From JACMQX01 sp040385105 (lineage in GTDB: Bacteria; Pseudomonadota; Gammaproteobacteria; Burkholderiales; Burkholderiaceae_C), in the NCBI GenBank assembly GCA_040385105.1, contig JAZKHY010000047.1, positions 1 through 64,000 of the forward strand: a stretch of 64,000 bases of DNA, written 5' to 3'. Position 1 is the first letter of the stretch. The number at the start of each line of letters is the position of its first letter. The position numbers and the translations under genes are program-made. Below are positions 10,874 to 19,279 of this stretch, piece after piece. Below the pieces are notes generated by a model. The model worked only from the letters and a program-made list of their open reading frames with translations, made no database searches and was not told the DNA's origin.

Positions 10874-12259
10874 ATGCTCGACCTGATCATCGCGGGCGGG
10901 CAGGCGGTCATTGGCGATACGGTTTTCCGGGCAGACATTGCCGTGGATAACGGGTTGATCGTGGCCATCGGCGGCCTGGCAGGACTGCCTGGCGCGCGAC
11001 GCGTGCTCGATGCGTCGGGCCTGCATGTCCTGCCCGGCGCCATTGACTGCCATGTGCATTTCCGGGATCCAGGCTCCACCTACAAGGAAAACTGGCGCAC
11101 AGGTTCGGCTGCGGCGGCCATGGGCGGAGTGACCACGGTGCTGGATATGCCCAACACCGAACCACCGACGTCCAATCCTGGCGCGCTCGCCCTCAAGCGC
11201 GAGCGGGCGAGAGCTCTCTCCCATGTGGACTGGGGCCTGTACGCCGTGCTCGATGAAAGCAGCCTGCCGCATGTTGAAGCTTTGGCCGGCGAGGGCGTGG
11301 CGGGCTTCAAGTGTTTCATGACAGAAACTACAGGCGACCTCACACCGCCGGACGATGGTGTGGTGTTTGAGGGCCTGGGCCGTCTCGCCCCGCTGGGCGT
11401 GCGCTGTTCCGTCCATGCGGAGAACGCAGCCATCATGGTGCGCCGCCGCCAGCAGTTCATGGCGGCGGGTCGCACTGACGCGCGCGCGCACGAGGAGTCC
11501 CGCCCGGAGGTCTGCGAGGTCGAGGCCGTCAATCGCGCCGCCACGCTCGCACTGGCGGCAGGTGCGCGCCTGCATATCGCCCATGTCAGTTCTGCCGGCG
11601 GCGTCCAGGCCATCAGGCGCGCAAGAACCGATGGCCTCGACCTCACAGCCGAAACCTGCCCCCAGTACCTGCTGTTCAATGAACGCGATGTGGATGCGCT
11701 GGCCGGCATGGTGCGCGTCAATCCGCCGATCCGTGGGGGAGCGCATCCGCAGGCCCTGTGGGCCGGATTGGCCGATGGAACGATTGGCATGATTGCAACC
11801 GACCATGCACCCCACACCGAGGAAGAAAAGCGCAACCCCGACATCTGGCGGTGCTGCCGCGGCATGATCGGACTGGAAACGCAGATGCCGGTCATGCTGA
11901 CCGAGGTGCAGCGTGGCCGCATGAGCCTGCCCGACTACGTGCACTGGGTAGCCACCCGTCCCGCGCAAGCCTGGGGCCTGTACCCACGCAAGGGCCATAT
12001 CGGCCTGGGGGCGGATGCTGATTTTGCCATCGTCGACATGGGTGTGGAAGACCGGATCGACCAGTCCGCGCTGCAGTCACTCAACCGGATTTCGCCATGG
12101 CATGGGCGCTTCGTGACGGCGCGGGTCATCCACACGCTTGTACGCGGCAGGCCCGTGGCAGAGGACCGGCGCCTGGTGGGGGAGCCCGGCTGGGGACAGG
12201 AGACGAAGCCTCAGTGGGGGCCTGTCGGGACGCCGGTCCACCGCGGATGCGGGGCTTGA
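10874..12259 (+). CDS. Cyclic amidohydrolase (dihydroorotase/allantoinase/hydantoinase family)
   Basis: 461 residues from ATG 10874, with an AAGGACA ribosome site. The binuclear metal site is intact: GAIDCHVHFRDPGSTYKENW, the carboxylated Lys in GFKCFMTETTG, His in CSVHAEN and in LHIAHVSSAGG, and the Asp in MIATDHAPHTEEEK. MPNTEPPT is typical of dihydroorotase/allantoinase relatives. It should hydrolyse a cyclic amide (dihydroorotate, allantoin or a hydantoin). Genuine pyrimidine-biosynthesis PyrC is less likely, because the partner gene is MmgE/PrpD and a dedicated XRE regulator is divergent. The C-terminus overlaps the next gene by 13 bp. Confidence 0.85.
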   Translation: MLDLIIAGGQAVIGDTVFRADIAVDNGLIVAIGGLAGLPGARRVLDASGLHVLPGAIDCHVHFRDPGSTYKENWRTGSAAAAMGGVTTVLDMPNTEPPTSNPGALALKRERARALSHVDWGLYAVLDESSLPHVEALAGEGVAGFKCFMTETTGDLTPPDDGVVFEGLGRLAPLGVRCSVHAENAAIMVRRRQQFMAAGRTDARAHEESRPEVCEVEAVNRAATLALAAGARLHIAHVSSAGGVQAIRRARTDGLDLTAETCPQYLLFNERDVDALAGMVRVNPPIRGGAHPQALWAGLADGTIGMIATDHAPHTEEEKRNPDIWRCCRGMIGLETQMPVMLTEVQRGRMSLPDYVHWVATRPAQAWGLYPRKGHIGLGADADFAIVDMGVEDRIDQSALQSLNRISPWHGRFVTARVIHTLVRGRPVAEDRRLVGEPGWGQETKPQWGPVGTPVHRGCGA

Positions 12260-13605
12260 AACCGTCGCCGGCTGAATTGCGCGAGCTGTGCGAGTGGGCA
12301 GCAGGATTGAGTCTCGCCGATATTCCGCAATCCATCCAGGCGCGGATGGCTCTGGTCATGGCCGATACGGTTGCCTGTGCGGCGGCAACGGCAGACGATG
12401 CTGAACTCAAGGCGTGGGCTGGTTCGCCGCAGCAGGTACAGTGCCCGCAACGCTATGGCGGCGAAGCCACCGTGCTTGGCACCAGCCTGCGCCTGCCCCG
12501 CGATGCGGCCGCGCGCGCAAATGCCACTCAGGCCAACTGGTGGCAGCTGGACGAAGGCCATCATGAAGTCATGTGCCACGCAGGTCTTTATTGCGTCCCC
12601 GCAGGTCTTGCAGAGTCCGAAGCTGAAGGAATGCCGCTGGACGACCTTGTGCTTGCAGTTGCTGTAGGCTACGAAGTGACCTGCCGCGTGGCAAGCGCTT
12701 ACCGGATGGACGCAGACGCACCGCATCCGCATGCGCTGTGGAGCGGGGTGGGAGCGGCCGCTACGCTGGCGGCCGCGCGGCGGTTTTCGCCGCACGAGTT
12801 CATGGCCGCACTGGACCTGGCCGGGGCCTGCATGCCGGATTCCGCGCCCTTTGCTCTCGTTCTGCAGGGGGCGCTTGTTGCCAACACCTGGGCCGGCATG
12901 GGTGTCGAGGCCGGCTTTGCCTGCGCCGCCTCGGCACGCGAGCTGCCGCAAGCGCCCGTGGGAGCGCTGCACGAGTCACTCACCTGCCGGGGGGCGAAGC
13001 TGAACCCGGCTGCATTGAAATCGGGGCTTGGAGAGCAATGGGCCGTGCAACGCAATTACCACAAGCTCATGGCATGCGGGGGCCAGAGCCATGCCGCCAT
13101 TGAGGCCCTGCTTCAGGCGCGCCTGGCGCTCAAGGGGTGTGGTGCAGGCCATCCGCTGGCTCATGTACAGGCGCAGGTCCATGCATTTGCCGCAGGCATG
13201 AGCGAGCGGGAGCCGTCCACCAGCCTCGCTGCCAGGTTCTCGATTCCGCACCTTCTCGCAGTTGCCTGGATTCATGGCCGCACGGATGCGCAAGCGCTCG
13301 GCGCGTTGTATCTGCATGATTCTGCCGTCGGGAACCTGCGCCGCCGTGTCGTGCTGCAAGAGCGTGTTGCCGCACCGCCGCCGAATCACCGCGCGGCATG
13401 CGTCACGGTATCCCTGCCCGATGGCACAAGTGCGCACGGGCTGTGCCTTGCGGCGCCTGGCAGCGCGGGAAATCCGGTACCCGCGCGGACCATCGCCGCG
13501 AAGTGCCGCGAGATGGGTGGAAATCTGGCAGGCGGCAAGCATGCTGGCCTGCTGGAGGCATTGCTTAAATTCCCACCGTCTGCTTCAGTGTGGACACAGG
13601 AATGA
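12247..13605 (+). CDS. MmgE/PrpD family protein
   Basis: 452 residues from ATG 12247, overlapping the preceding stop by 13 bp and so translationally coupled. The family includes 2-methylcitrate dehydratase and iminodisuccinate epimerase. Visible family features are the helical N-terminal opening (IQARMALVMADTVACAAATA), TQANWWQLDEGHHEVMCHAG in the active-site region, HPHALWSGVGAAATLAAARR, and the RNYHKLMACGGQSHAAIEAL segment. Because it is paired with a cyclic amidohydrolase, an epimerase, isomerase or dehydratase acting on the ring-opened product is plausible. The exact reaction is unknown. Its 3' end overlaps the next convergent gene by 41 bp. Confidence 0.85.
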   Translation: MRGLKPSPAELRELCEWAAGLSLADIPQSIQARMALVMADTVACAAATADDAELKAWAGSPQQVQCPQRYGGEATVLGTSLRLPRDAAARANATQANWWQLDEGHHEVMCHAGLYCVPAGLAESEAEGMPLDDLVLAVAVGYEVTCRVASAYRMDADAPHPHALWSGVGAAATLAAARRFSPHEFMAALDLAGACMPDSAPFALVLQGALVANTWAGMGVEAGFACAASARELPQAPVGALHESLTCRGAKLNPAALKSGLGEQWAVQRNYHKLMACGGQSHAAIEALLQARLALKGCGAGHPLAHVQAQVHAFAAGMSEREPSTSLAARFSIPHLLAVAWIHGRTDAQALGALYLHDSAVGNLRRRVVLQERVAAPPPNHRAACVTVSLPDGTSAHGLCLAAPGSAGNPVPARTIAAKCREMGGNLAGGKHAGLLEALLKFPPSASVWTQE

Positions 13606-13867
13606 TGCCCTGGTCGCCATCTTCATATACAAGATGCGCCGCCGATGGAATGGCCCGCCAGCAAGCCGTGAACGACTTGCCTTGGAGCATGGCCGCTGCA
13701 GCGCGGAATTCCGGGCGCGTGTCCGGTTCAAGGTGTTTGAGCACGGTTTCATTGGTGCATTCTGAATCCATGAGGCGGATGGAATCTGCACCGTTGTAGG
13801 CAACCAGCTCGTTCGCCATGACTGGCGTGGCTGCAAGAAGTGCCGCGAAAAGAAAAGCTGTTCTCAT
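13565..13867 (-). CDS. Small exported protein of unknown function
   Basis: 100 residues from ATG 13867, preceded by a good AGGAGAA ribosome site. A signal peptide (MRTAFLFAALLAATPVMA) is followed by an 80-residue mature part with two Cys (SECTNETVLKHL, FTACWRAIPSAAHLVYEDGD) that may pair. It ends in IIPVSTLKQTVGI. I recognise no family. The 3' end overlaps the convergent MmgE/PrpD gene by 41 bp. The 190 bp upstream, before panE, holds its promoter, with no clear elements. Confidence 0.65.
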   Translation of the reverse strand: MRTAFLFAALLAATPVMANELVAYNGADSIRLMDSECTNETVLKHLEPDTRPEFRAAAAMLQGKSFTACWRAIPSAAHLVYEDGDQGIIPVSTLKQTVGI

Positions 13868-14059
13868 GATTCTTCTCCTGGTCTTTAGAGTGCAACACGC
13901 CGTCGCGCCCTGTATTGATTCTGGTCTTGCTGTAACAAGGCGGTGTAGGACGGCACGCGTACAGGCAATGGGAAGTTGCCTCCGGCCGCTGTGCGCGCCC
14001 GCCGCGCGCACAGGTGCGCCAGCCATGCGTGCCGGCGTCCTTTTCCCTAGAATTCCTGC

Positions 14060-14971
14060 ATGACTACACCCCTCAAAGTCGCCGTCATGGGCGCAGGCGC
14101 CGTTGGCTGCTGGTACGGCGGCATGCTGGCTCGTGCCGGGCATGCCGTCACGCTCATTGCCCGCCCGCAGCATGTTGAAGCCATCGGTCGTGACGGCCTG
14201 CGCATGGAGTCGCGCGGCTTTGACGAGCAGGTGCGCGTTACCGCCAGCAGCGCGCCGTCGGCAGTGCAGGGCGCAGACCTGGTCCTGTTCTGCGTCAAGT
14301 CCACCGACACCGAATCCGCCGGTGCGCAGATCAGGCCCTTCCTCGGCGCCAACACCCTCGTGCTGTGCCTGCAGAACGGCGTGGACAACGCCGACCGCCT
14401 GCGCACTGCGCTGCCGCCGCAGCAGGTGGCGGCAGCCGTGGTGTATGTGGCCACAGAGATGGCCGGCCCCGGCCATGTCAGGCACCACGGCCGGGGAGAG
14501 CTGGTCATCGAGCCTGCCGCCGGCAGCGAAGCGGCGGCTCGAGCCCTGGCTGCCGCCGGCATACCCACCGAGATTTCAGACAATGTGCGTGGCGCCCTGT
14601 GGGCCAAGCTCATCATCAACTGCGCCTACAACGCTGTCTCGGCCATTGCGCAGCGTCCATATGGCGAAAATGTGCAGGGTGCTGGCATACGGGATGTCAT
14701 GCATGACGTGGTGGAGGAGTGCCTGGCAGTGGCAAAGGCCGACGGCATCCACGTGCCCGGCGACATGCACGCTGTAGTGGGCAAACTGGCGGACTCGATG
14801 CCGCTGCAGTTTTCATCCACTGCGCAGGATCTGGCACGCGGCAAGCGCAGCGAGATCGACTACCTCAACGGCTTCATCGTGCGGCGCGGGCAGGCGCAGG
14901 GCATTGCCACACCGGTGAACCGCGTGCTGTGGGCGCTGGTGAAGCTGATCGAGGGCAAGGCTGCGGCCTGA
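14060..14971 (+). CDS. panE: 2-dehydropantoate 2-reductase (ketopantoate reductase family)
   Basis: 303 residues, the usual family length. An N-terminal Rossmann fold with VAVMGAGAVGCWYGGMLARA binds NADPH. LVLFCVKSTDTESAG and LCLQNGVDNADRL follow. The C-terminal helical domain carries the catalytic Lys region (ALWAKLIINCAYNAVSAIAQ) and the substrate-binding Ser/Asp stretch. It reduces ketopantoate to pantoate for CoA synthesis, although PanE paralogues with other 2-keto acid substrates are common. It stands alone; no other pan genes are nearby. Confidence 0.9.
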   Translation: MTTPLKVAVMGAGAVGCWYGGMLARAGHAVTLIARPQHVEAIGRDGLRMESRGFDEQVRVTASSAPSAVQGADLVLFCVKSTDTESAGAQIRPFLGANTLVLCLQNGVDNADRLRTALPPQQVAAAVVYVATEMAGPGHVRHHGRGELVIEPAAGSEAAARALAAAGIPTEISDNVRGALWAKLIINCAYNAVSAIAQRPYGENVQGAGIRDVMHDVVEECLAVAKADGIHVPGDMHAVVGKLADSMPLQFSSTAQDLARGKRSEIDYLNGFIVRRGQAQGIATPVNRVLWALVKLIEGKAAA

Positions 14972-15079
14972 TCCAGAGGCAAGCCCGCGAGCCGGCGGGT
15001 CTGCGGGATACATCGGTATGGTGCGCCTGAAGGCCGTGCGCCATAGCATGAGCCAGGACAGCCACTGGAGCACCGGGCC

Positions 15080-17533
15080 ATGCTTACCCCTGCCACATTC
15101 ACCGCGACAAGCGGCACTTCCACCAGTGCCGGACCGCCGGTCACGACACCCATCAGCCGCAGCGACGGCACGACGATTCCTTTTGAGCAGCCGCCGCCTC
15201 TGCTGCAGGCGGAAGGCGGCATGGTACTGCTGCCCGGCGCTCACCTGCAGTTGCCTCCCATCGGCACCCCGGCAAAGCGCGAAGGCTTCCCCAAGGACTA
15301 CGGCGGCATCCTGCAGCGCCTGAAGGAAATCGGCGCTGTGCACGAGCACACCACCGCCAGCCACCAGATATTCAAGCTCAACGGCCAGACCGTGGTCGTG
15401 CCGGCGAACAGCAACATGCCGATCGGCACGGCACGGTCCATACGCAAGCAGGTCGAAGCGGCACTTGCGGCCGACACAAAGGTCGCAGTCATGGCGCCGG
15501 ACATCAGCTCGCTCACGGCCGACGAGCTGGTCAACGGCCGCGAGGATGCAGACGAGTCCGCCGGTCGGTGGCCTGCATCGCATTCACCTTCAGCACGCGA
15601 GCCGACCTTCGGGCAACTGCTGCGCGGCGAGGTCCTGCCGCACGATGCCACCGTGCGCGGCGTTCCCGTCAAATGGGCGACCCCCACCGTGTTCAACGGG
15701 CAGAGGCTCCTGAAGGTCTGCCCGGAGTCACGCAAGGACATGGAGGCGCTGAAGCCCTGGCGCGTGGACAAGGACGGCGGCAGCCGTGCGATGTTCATCC
15801 GCTTCAACGACGCACAGTTGCGTGTGGATGACCGCCCGGTGCGGGCCATACCCGTGCCGCAAGCACTGCCCGAGCCCGGGCATGGGCGCGACGGCATTGA
15901 CACCAAGGCGCACAAGCCCGTACCCAAAGCCGACCCGGTGCCTGCGGCATTGCAGGCCACCCTGCCAGCAGCCAGCCCGGCAAAGCCGTTGCTGCCGTCA
16001 TCGGTGTCGTCGTCCTCCTCATCCACCGCGTCATCCTGGTCGTCATCGTCCTCGCATCCTTCCTCAACGTCTTCATCCAGCTCTTCCAGGACATCCTCCA
16101 TCCTTACCGCCCCGGCATTGCCGGCGGTCCATGTGCCGCCCGCCATCCCGCCGCTCGGCCCGATGCAGGCTGTCGTTGTTGGCAAGCACTGGGCGCAGCT
16201 CATGAGCAGCCCGGGCGGCCGCCCGACGGTGCTGCGCACCATGGCGCCGGTTGTGGAATGGGAATGCAGGGGCATTCCATGGGAGACCGGAAAGGACCGG
16301 TACTACCGCTACACATTCGACATCGAGTGCCCCACATCGGCGGCCAGGACAACGCGCTTCGAAGTGCAGAAAAGCCTGATCCGCAGGGTCTTTGACGGCG
16401 CATCGGTCGTGATCAACCAGCAGAGGGTGGCCAGTTTCGACGCGGACAACAGCCACAGGCTGACACATGACAGAAGCGTCCACAAGATCGAGCTGGTCGG
16501 CCACAAGTTCAGCAATGGGGAGTTCGGTCTGGTTGACCCCAAGCCGGCCCTCCAGCCGCTCGGTCACAACGGCCTCGTCAGGGCCGGGGGCAAATACGCC
16601 GTACTTTCCAGCGCGCCGGGCATGCCCCAGACGGTGTTCTCCAGCAGCGAGCCTTTCGGCCTGGCCGGAAGGGCAATGACATTGCAGACCAACCACAACC
16701 TCTACACGAGCGTGCTGCCCATGCGCAGCCCGGATACAGCAGTTCAGGACGAAACCGTCTTCAACGGCGAGCACATACCGGATTTGCCGTTCAAGGCCGA
16801 AGTGACCGTCTATGGCAGGCCCGCCACCTGGGTCAAAATTGACGGGGGCCTCAACGACATGCTCCTGAGTCACTTCAGCAGTGCGCCGAAAGACCTGAAA
16901 CTTGGGCCCGCCCTGAAGGCGGCCGACGTGCAGCTGATGGGCGTCATCGGCATGGACCCTGACTTCACATCCCTGGTCCGGCGCGGCCTGGCCGTGCGCT
17001 TGCAGGGAGAAGGTGACCCGATGCAGGGCCACTCGTGGTATGTCCTGGCCTGGGAACCCGGCATCCTGCGGGCCAGGGTGTGGGATCTTGACGCCACCCC
17101 CCTGGAGCCCGGCGACGCCATCAAAACCCGCAAGGCCAGTGCAAGTGACTTGCCCGCAAGCCATAGCACCATGGCGCAGAGAATGGGGAGCTGGCCAGGC
17201 GCCCGCGCCATTTACTACATCAAGCCCGATTCGCGCGACTACGTCCTCCTCAATGGCAGCAGGATGCTGGTACTGCCGGACCCCCTCGGCGAGGCCGGGC
17301 ACTTTGTCGGCATGAAGTGCGAATTCCGCGACATGCCGCTGACGGACCAGCCGCTGGTGCTGGAGAACACGGGCGACGCCGGGCACTTCAGGCTGCGGGC
17401 AGGCCCGCCGGAGGCGCTCACGCATGAGCTGGAATACCGGATCAACCGGATGGATGTACGCCAGTTGTTGAAGGTCGAAGGGCACGACGGGTGCTTCCTG
17501 GGCGAGCCGCCGCAGTTCAGGAAGAGCGCGTAG
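15080..17533 (+). CDS. Unrecognised 817-residue protein with HicA-like N-terminal segment and Ser-rich linker
   Basis: ATG 15080 with GGAG 11 bases upstream. Residues about 73-129 resemble a HicA (dsRBD-fold) toxin: ILQRLKEIGAV, then TTASHQIFKLNGQTVVVPAN with His95 where HicA has its catalytic His, then IGTARSIRKQVEAAL. A Pro-rich N-terminus precedes it. Residues about 170-265 look folded (GVPVKWATPTVFNGQRLLKV), followed by a roughly 35-residue Ser tract (about 305-340; 15991-16095). The last 450 residues form a large domain rich in beta-like segments that I do not recognise. There is no signal peptide, membrane segment or HicB partner. A secreted effector or polymorphic toxin is possible but unproven. 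Confidence 0.75.
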   Translation: MLTPATFTATSGTSTSAGPPVTTPISRSDGTTIPFEQPPPLLQAEGGMVLLPGAHLQLPPIGTPAKREGFPKDYGGILQRLKEIGAVHEHTTASHQIFKLNGQTVVVPANSNMPIGTARSIRKQVEAALAADTKVAVMAPDISSLTADELVNGREDADESAGRWPASHSPSAREPTFGQLLRGEVLPHDATVRGVPVKWATPTVFNGQRLLKVCPESRKDMEALKPWRVDKDGGSRAMFIRFNDAQLRVDDRPVRAIPVPQALPEPGHGRDGIDTKAHKPVPKADPVPAALQATLPAASPAKPLLPSSVSSSSSSTASSWSSSSSHPSSTSSSSSSRTSSILTAPALPAVHVPPAIPPLGPMQAVVVGKHWAQLMSSPGGRPTVLRTMAPVVEWECRGIPWETGKDRYYRYTFDIECPTSAARTTRFEVQKSLIRRVFDGASVVINQQRVASFDADNSHRLTHDRSVHKIELVGHKFSNGEFGLVDPKPALQPLGHNGLVRAGGKYAVLSSAPGMPQTVFSSSEPFGLAGRAMTLQTNHNLYTSVLPMRSPDTAVQDETVFNGEHIPDLPFKAEVTVYGRPATWVKIDGGLNDMLLSHFSSAPKDLKLGPALKAADVQLMGVIGMDPDFTSLVRRGLAVRLQGEGDPMQGHSWYVLAWEPGILRARVWDLDATPLEPGDAIKTRKASASDLPASHSTMAQRMGSWPGARAIYYIKPDSRDYVLLNGSRMLVLPDPLGEAGHFVGMKCEFRDMPLTDQPLVLENTGDAGHFRLRAGPPEALTHELEYRINRMDVRQLLKVEGHDGCFLGEPPQFRKSA

Positions 17534-17668
17534 AACCCGCGCCGGCAAGCCGAATGCCGAGACTCAACGCGCCCTTGTCCTACGCGCGCCCAGTCATCGC
17601 AAGCGGAGCATGGGCGTTAGACAGATTCACCTGTCACAGCCCTTCAACTCCTAGAGACTGGATTCAAC

Positions 17669-18091
17669 ATGTTCAAGAAGATTCTCATGGCCGGCATGGT
17701 TGCCGCCACACTGGCGGGCGCATCGCTGTCCGTCATGGCGCAGCAGCGCACCATCATCATCACGCAGCAGCCACCGGCCGCCCGTGCAGAGGCCGTGCCG
17801 GCGCCGCGCGACGGCTACGAATGGGCACCGGGCTACTGGTCCTACCGCAACAACGACTACGCCTGGGTGCCGGGCCGCTGGAACCAGGCGCGCCGCGGCC
17901 AGGTCTGGGTGCCGGAGAAGTGGGTGGAAAAGAAGACCTGGGTGCTGGAAGCCGGCCATTGGGAACGCCGCCAGCGTGGCGGTGGCGACCGTGACGGAGA
18001 CGGCATCCGCAACCGCAATGACCGCGACCGCGATGGCGACGGCGTGCGCAACCGCAACGACGCCCAGCCGAACAACCCCAACCGCAATTAA
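17669..18091 (+). CDS. YXWGXW-repeat exported protein with C-terminal calcium-loop-like repeats
   Basis: 140 residues. A Sec leader (ILMAGMVAATLAGASLSVMA) leads into aromatic repeats of the YXWGXW type: GYEWAPGYWSYRNNDYAWVP, GRWNQARRGQVWVPEKWVEK and WVLEAGHWERR. The tail has two near-identical repeats, DRDGDGIRNRND and DRDGDGVRNRND, which look like thrombospondin type-3 calcium-binding loops. The location is periplasm or cell surface; function unknown for the family. A perfect hairpin follows the stop, separating it from the convergent gene at 18137. Confidence 0.8.
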   Translation: MFKKILMAGMVAATLAGASLSVMAQQRTIIITQQPPAARAEAVPAPRDGYEWAPGYWSYRNNDYAWVPGRWNQARRGQVWVPEKWVEKKTWVLEAGHWERRQRGGGDRDGDGIRNRNDRDRDGDGVRNRNDAQPNNPNRN

Positions 18092-18101
18092 TGCGGCAGG
18101 T

Positions 18102-18127
18102 ACCGGCGCGGTGAGAGCCGCGCCGGT
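18102..18127. terminator. Perfect 10-bp inverted repeat between convergent genes
   Basis: ACCGGCGCGG / CCGCGCCGGT with a TGAGAG loop, placed between the stop codons at 18091 and 18137. There is no T-run, so it may be a weak terminator or mRNA-end stabiliser for both genes. Confidence 0.5.
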
Positions 18128-18136
18128 CACCGGGGC

Positions 18137-18601
18137 TCAGGGAGCGACGTAAGACAGGCCCGTGATCGGGCTTTTGCTGTTGTCCGCGACCTCGACCCAG
18201 AACAGTTTTCCGTCTGCAATTGCAAACGTGCCGCAGTTGTACTGACCCTGCCAGACATTCTGGTAGGCGCGCAGGCACAACTTGCTGCCCTCCACCTTCC
18301 AGTCGCGGCCAAAATTGGTTGCTCCGACAACGCCCAGGTCAAGCTTGCCACCCGGATGCAGGTTGATGAAAAACTTGCGCCCGCTGCTGCCACCCGTCAT
18401 GTCCAGCTTGGTCACCTGTTTGTCCTTGACCAGCAGGCCCGATACCTCGGCATCGCTGAGCGTGCGGTCCGGCCCGCAAGGCAGCCAGGCAGGTGCACCT
18501 GCCGGTTTGACGCATTCGGCACCTGAGGCTGCCTGAGCCCATGCCGCCGTGGCAGAGGTGAGGGAAATGGCCACACAGGCCAGCAGCGCGGGTTTGAACA
18601 T
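18137..18601 (-). CDS. Exported hypothetical protein
   Basis: 154 residues from ATG 18601 with a strong GGAGGAC ribosome site. The leader MFKPALLACVAISLTSATAA is cleaved near AWAQA. The mature part has four Cys (AECVKP, WLPCGPD, KLCLRAY, YNCGTF), probably two disulfides. It also has strands typical of small periplasmic beta proteins (GGKLDLGVVGATNFGRDWKV, NVWQGQYNCGTFAIADGKLF). I recognise no named family and infer a periplasmic location only. Confidence 0.7.
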   Translation of the reverse strand: MFKPALLACVAISLTSATAAWAQAASGAECVKPAGAPAWLPCGPDRTLSDAEVSGLLVKDKQVTKLDMTGGSSGRKFFINLHPGGKLDLGVVGATNFGRDWKVEGSKLCLRAYQNVWQGQYNCGTFAIADGKLFWVEVADNSKSPITGLSYVAP

Positions 18602-18766
18602 GGGTCCTCCGTGGTTGGGGTCGGACAAATATAGAAGAGTCCGTGCGGGCCGGCAAGACCCGCAGATGCATTGCATGGCGCCTGCGCCATGCTGACAGGT
18701 TTGGCCACCCGGGCCCACGATTCGGGGAGACACTGCGGACTCCCGAACCCAACCGACAGCCCCCGC

Positions 18767-19267
18767 ATGACACACCCCAACGACCCCCAAGGCGCCAACG
18801 GCTTCGACTTCTTCCACGGCCGCTGGCAGGTTGCCCACCGCCGGCTCGCGCAGCGCCTGGCCGGTTCCAGCGAATGGGAGGAATTCGGCGGCACCTGCCA
18901 GGTACAGCCGCTGCTCGGCGGCCTGGGCAATGTGGACGACAACACCATCGAGTTGCCGCAAGGCCACTACCGCGCGGTCACGCTCCGCACCTACGACGCC
19001 GCAGCCGGGAACTGGACCATCTGGTGGCTGGACGGCCGCAACCCCGCGGCGCTTGATGCCCCGATGACCGGCCGGTTCAAGGGCGGCATTGGCACCTTCC
19101 ACGGAACCGACACCTGGGAGGGCAAGCCCATTCGCATCCGCTTCCAGTGGACGATGCCCCGGCCCGACGCACCGCGCTGGGAGCAGGCCTTCTCGGCTGA
19201 TGACGGCGCAAGCTGGGAGACGAACTGGGTAATGGACTTCACGCGGCAGCCCGCGCCTGGCCTCTAG
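18767..19267 (+). CDS. Hypothetical protein, DUF1579-like beta-barrel fold
   Basis: 166 residues from ATG 18767. No signal peptide. The start GFDFFHGRWQVAHRRL, the central GGLGNVDDNTIELPQGHYRA and the end of the protein (ADDGASWETNWVMDF) resemble small lipocalin-like or DUF1579-type proteins, in which repeated Trp-rich strands alternate with 'G.W.....R' turns. It is probably cytoplasmic. In-frame upstream starts exist, but this ATG gives the first convincing residues. Function unknown. It is divergent from 18137-18601. Confidence 0.65.
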   Translation: MTHPNDPQGANGFDFFHGRWQVAHRRLAQRLAGSSEWEEFGGTCQVQPLLGGLGNVDDNTIELPQGHYRAVTLRTYDAAAGNWTIWWLDGRNPAALDAPMTGRFKGGIGTFHGTDTWEGKPIRIRFQWTMPRPDAPRWEQAFSADDGASWETNWVMDFTRQPAPGL

Positions 19268-19279
19268 CGCTGTGCCGGG

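Noticed and set aside
10874..12259. Naming the amidohydrolase pyrC or allB
   Set aside because: Motifs fit dihydroorotase, allantoinase and hydantoinase relatives; partner genes do not settle the substrate.
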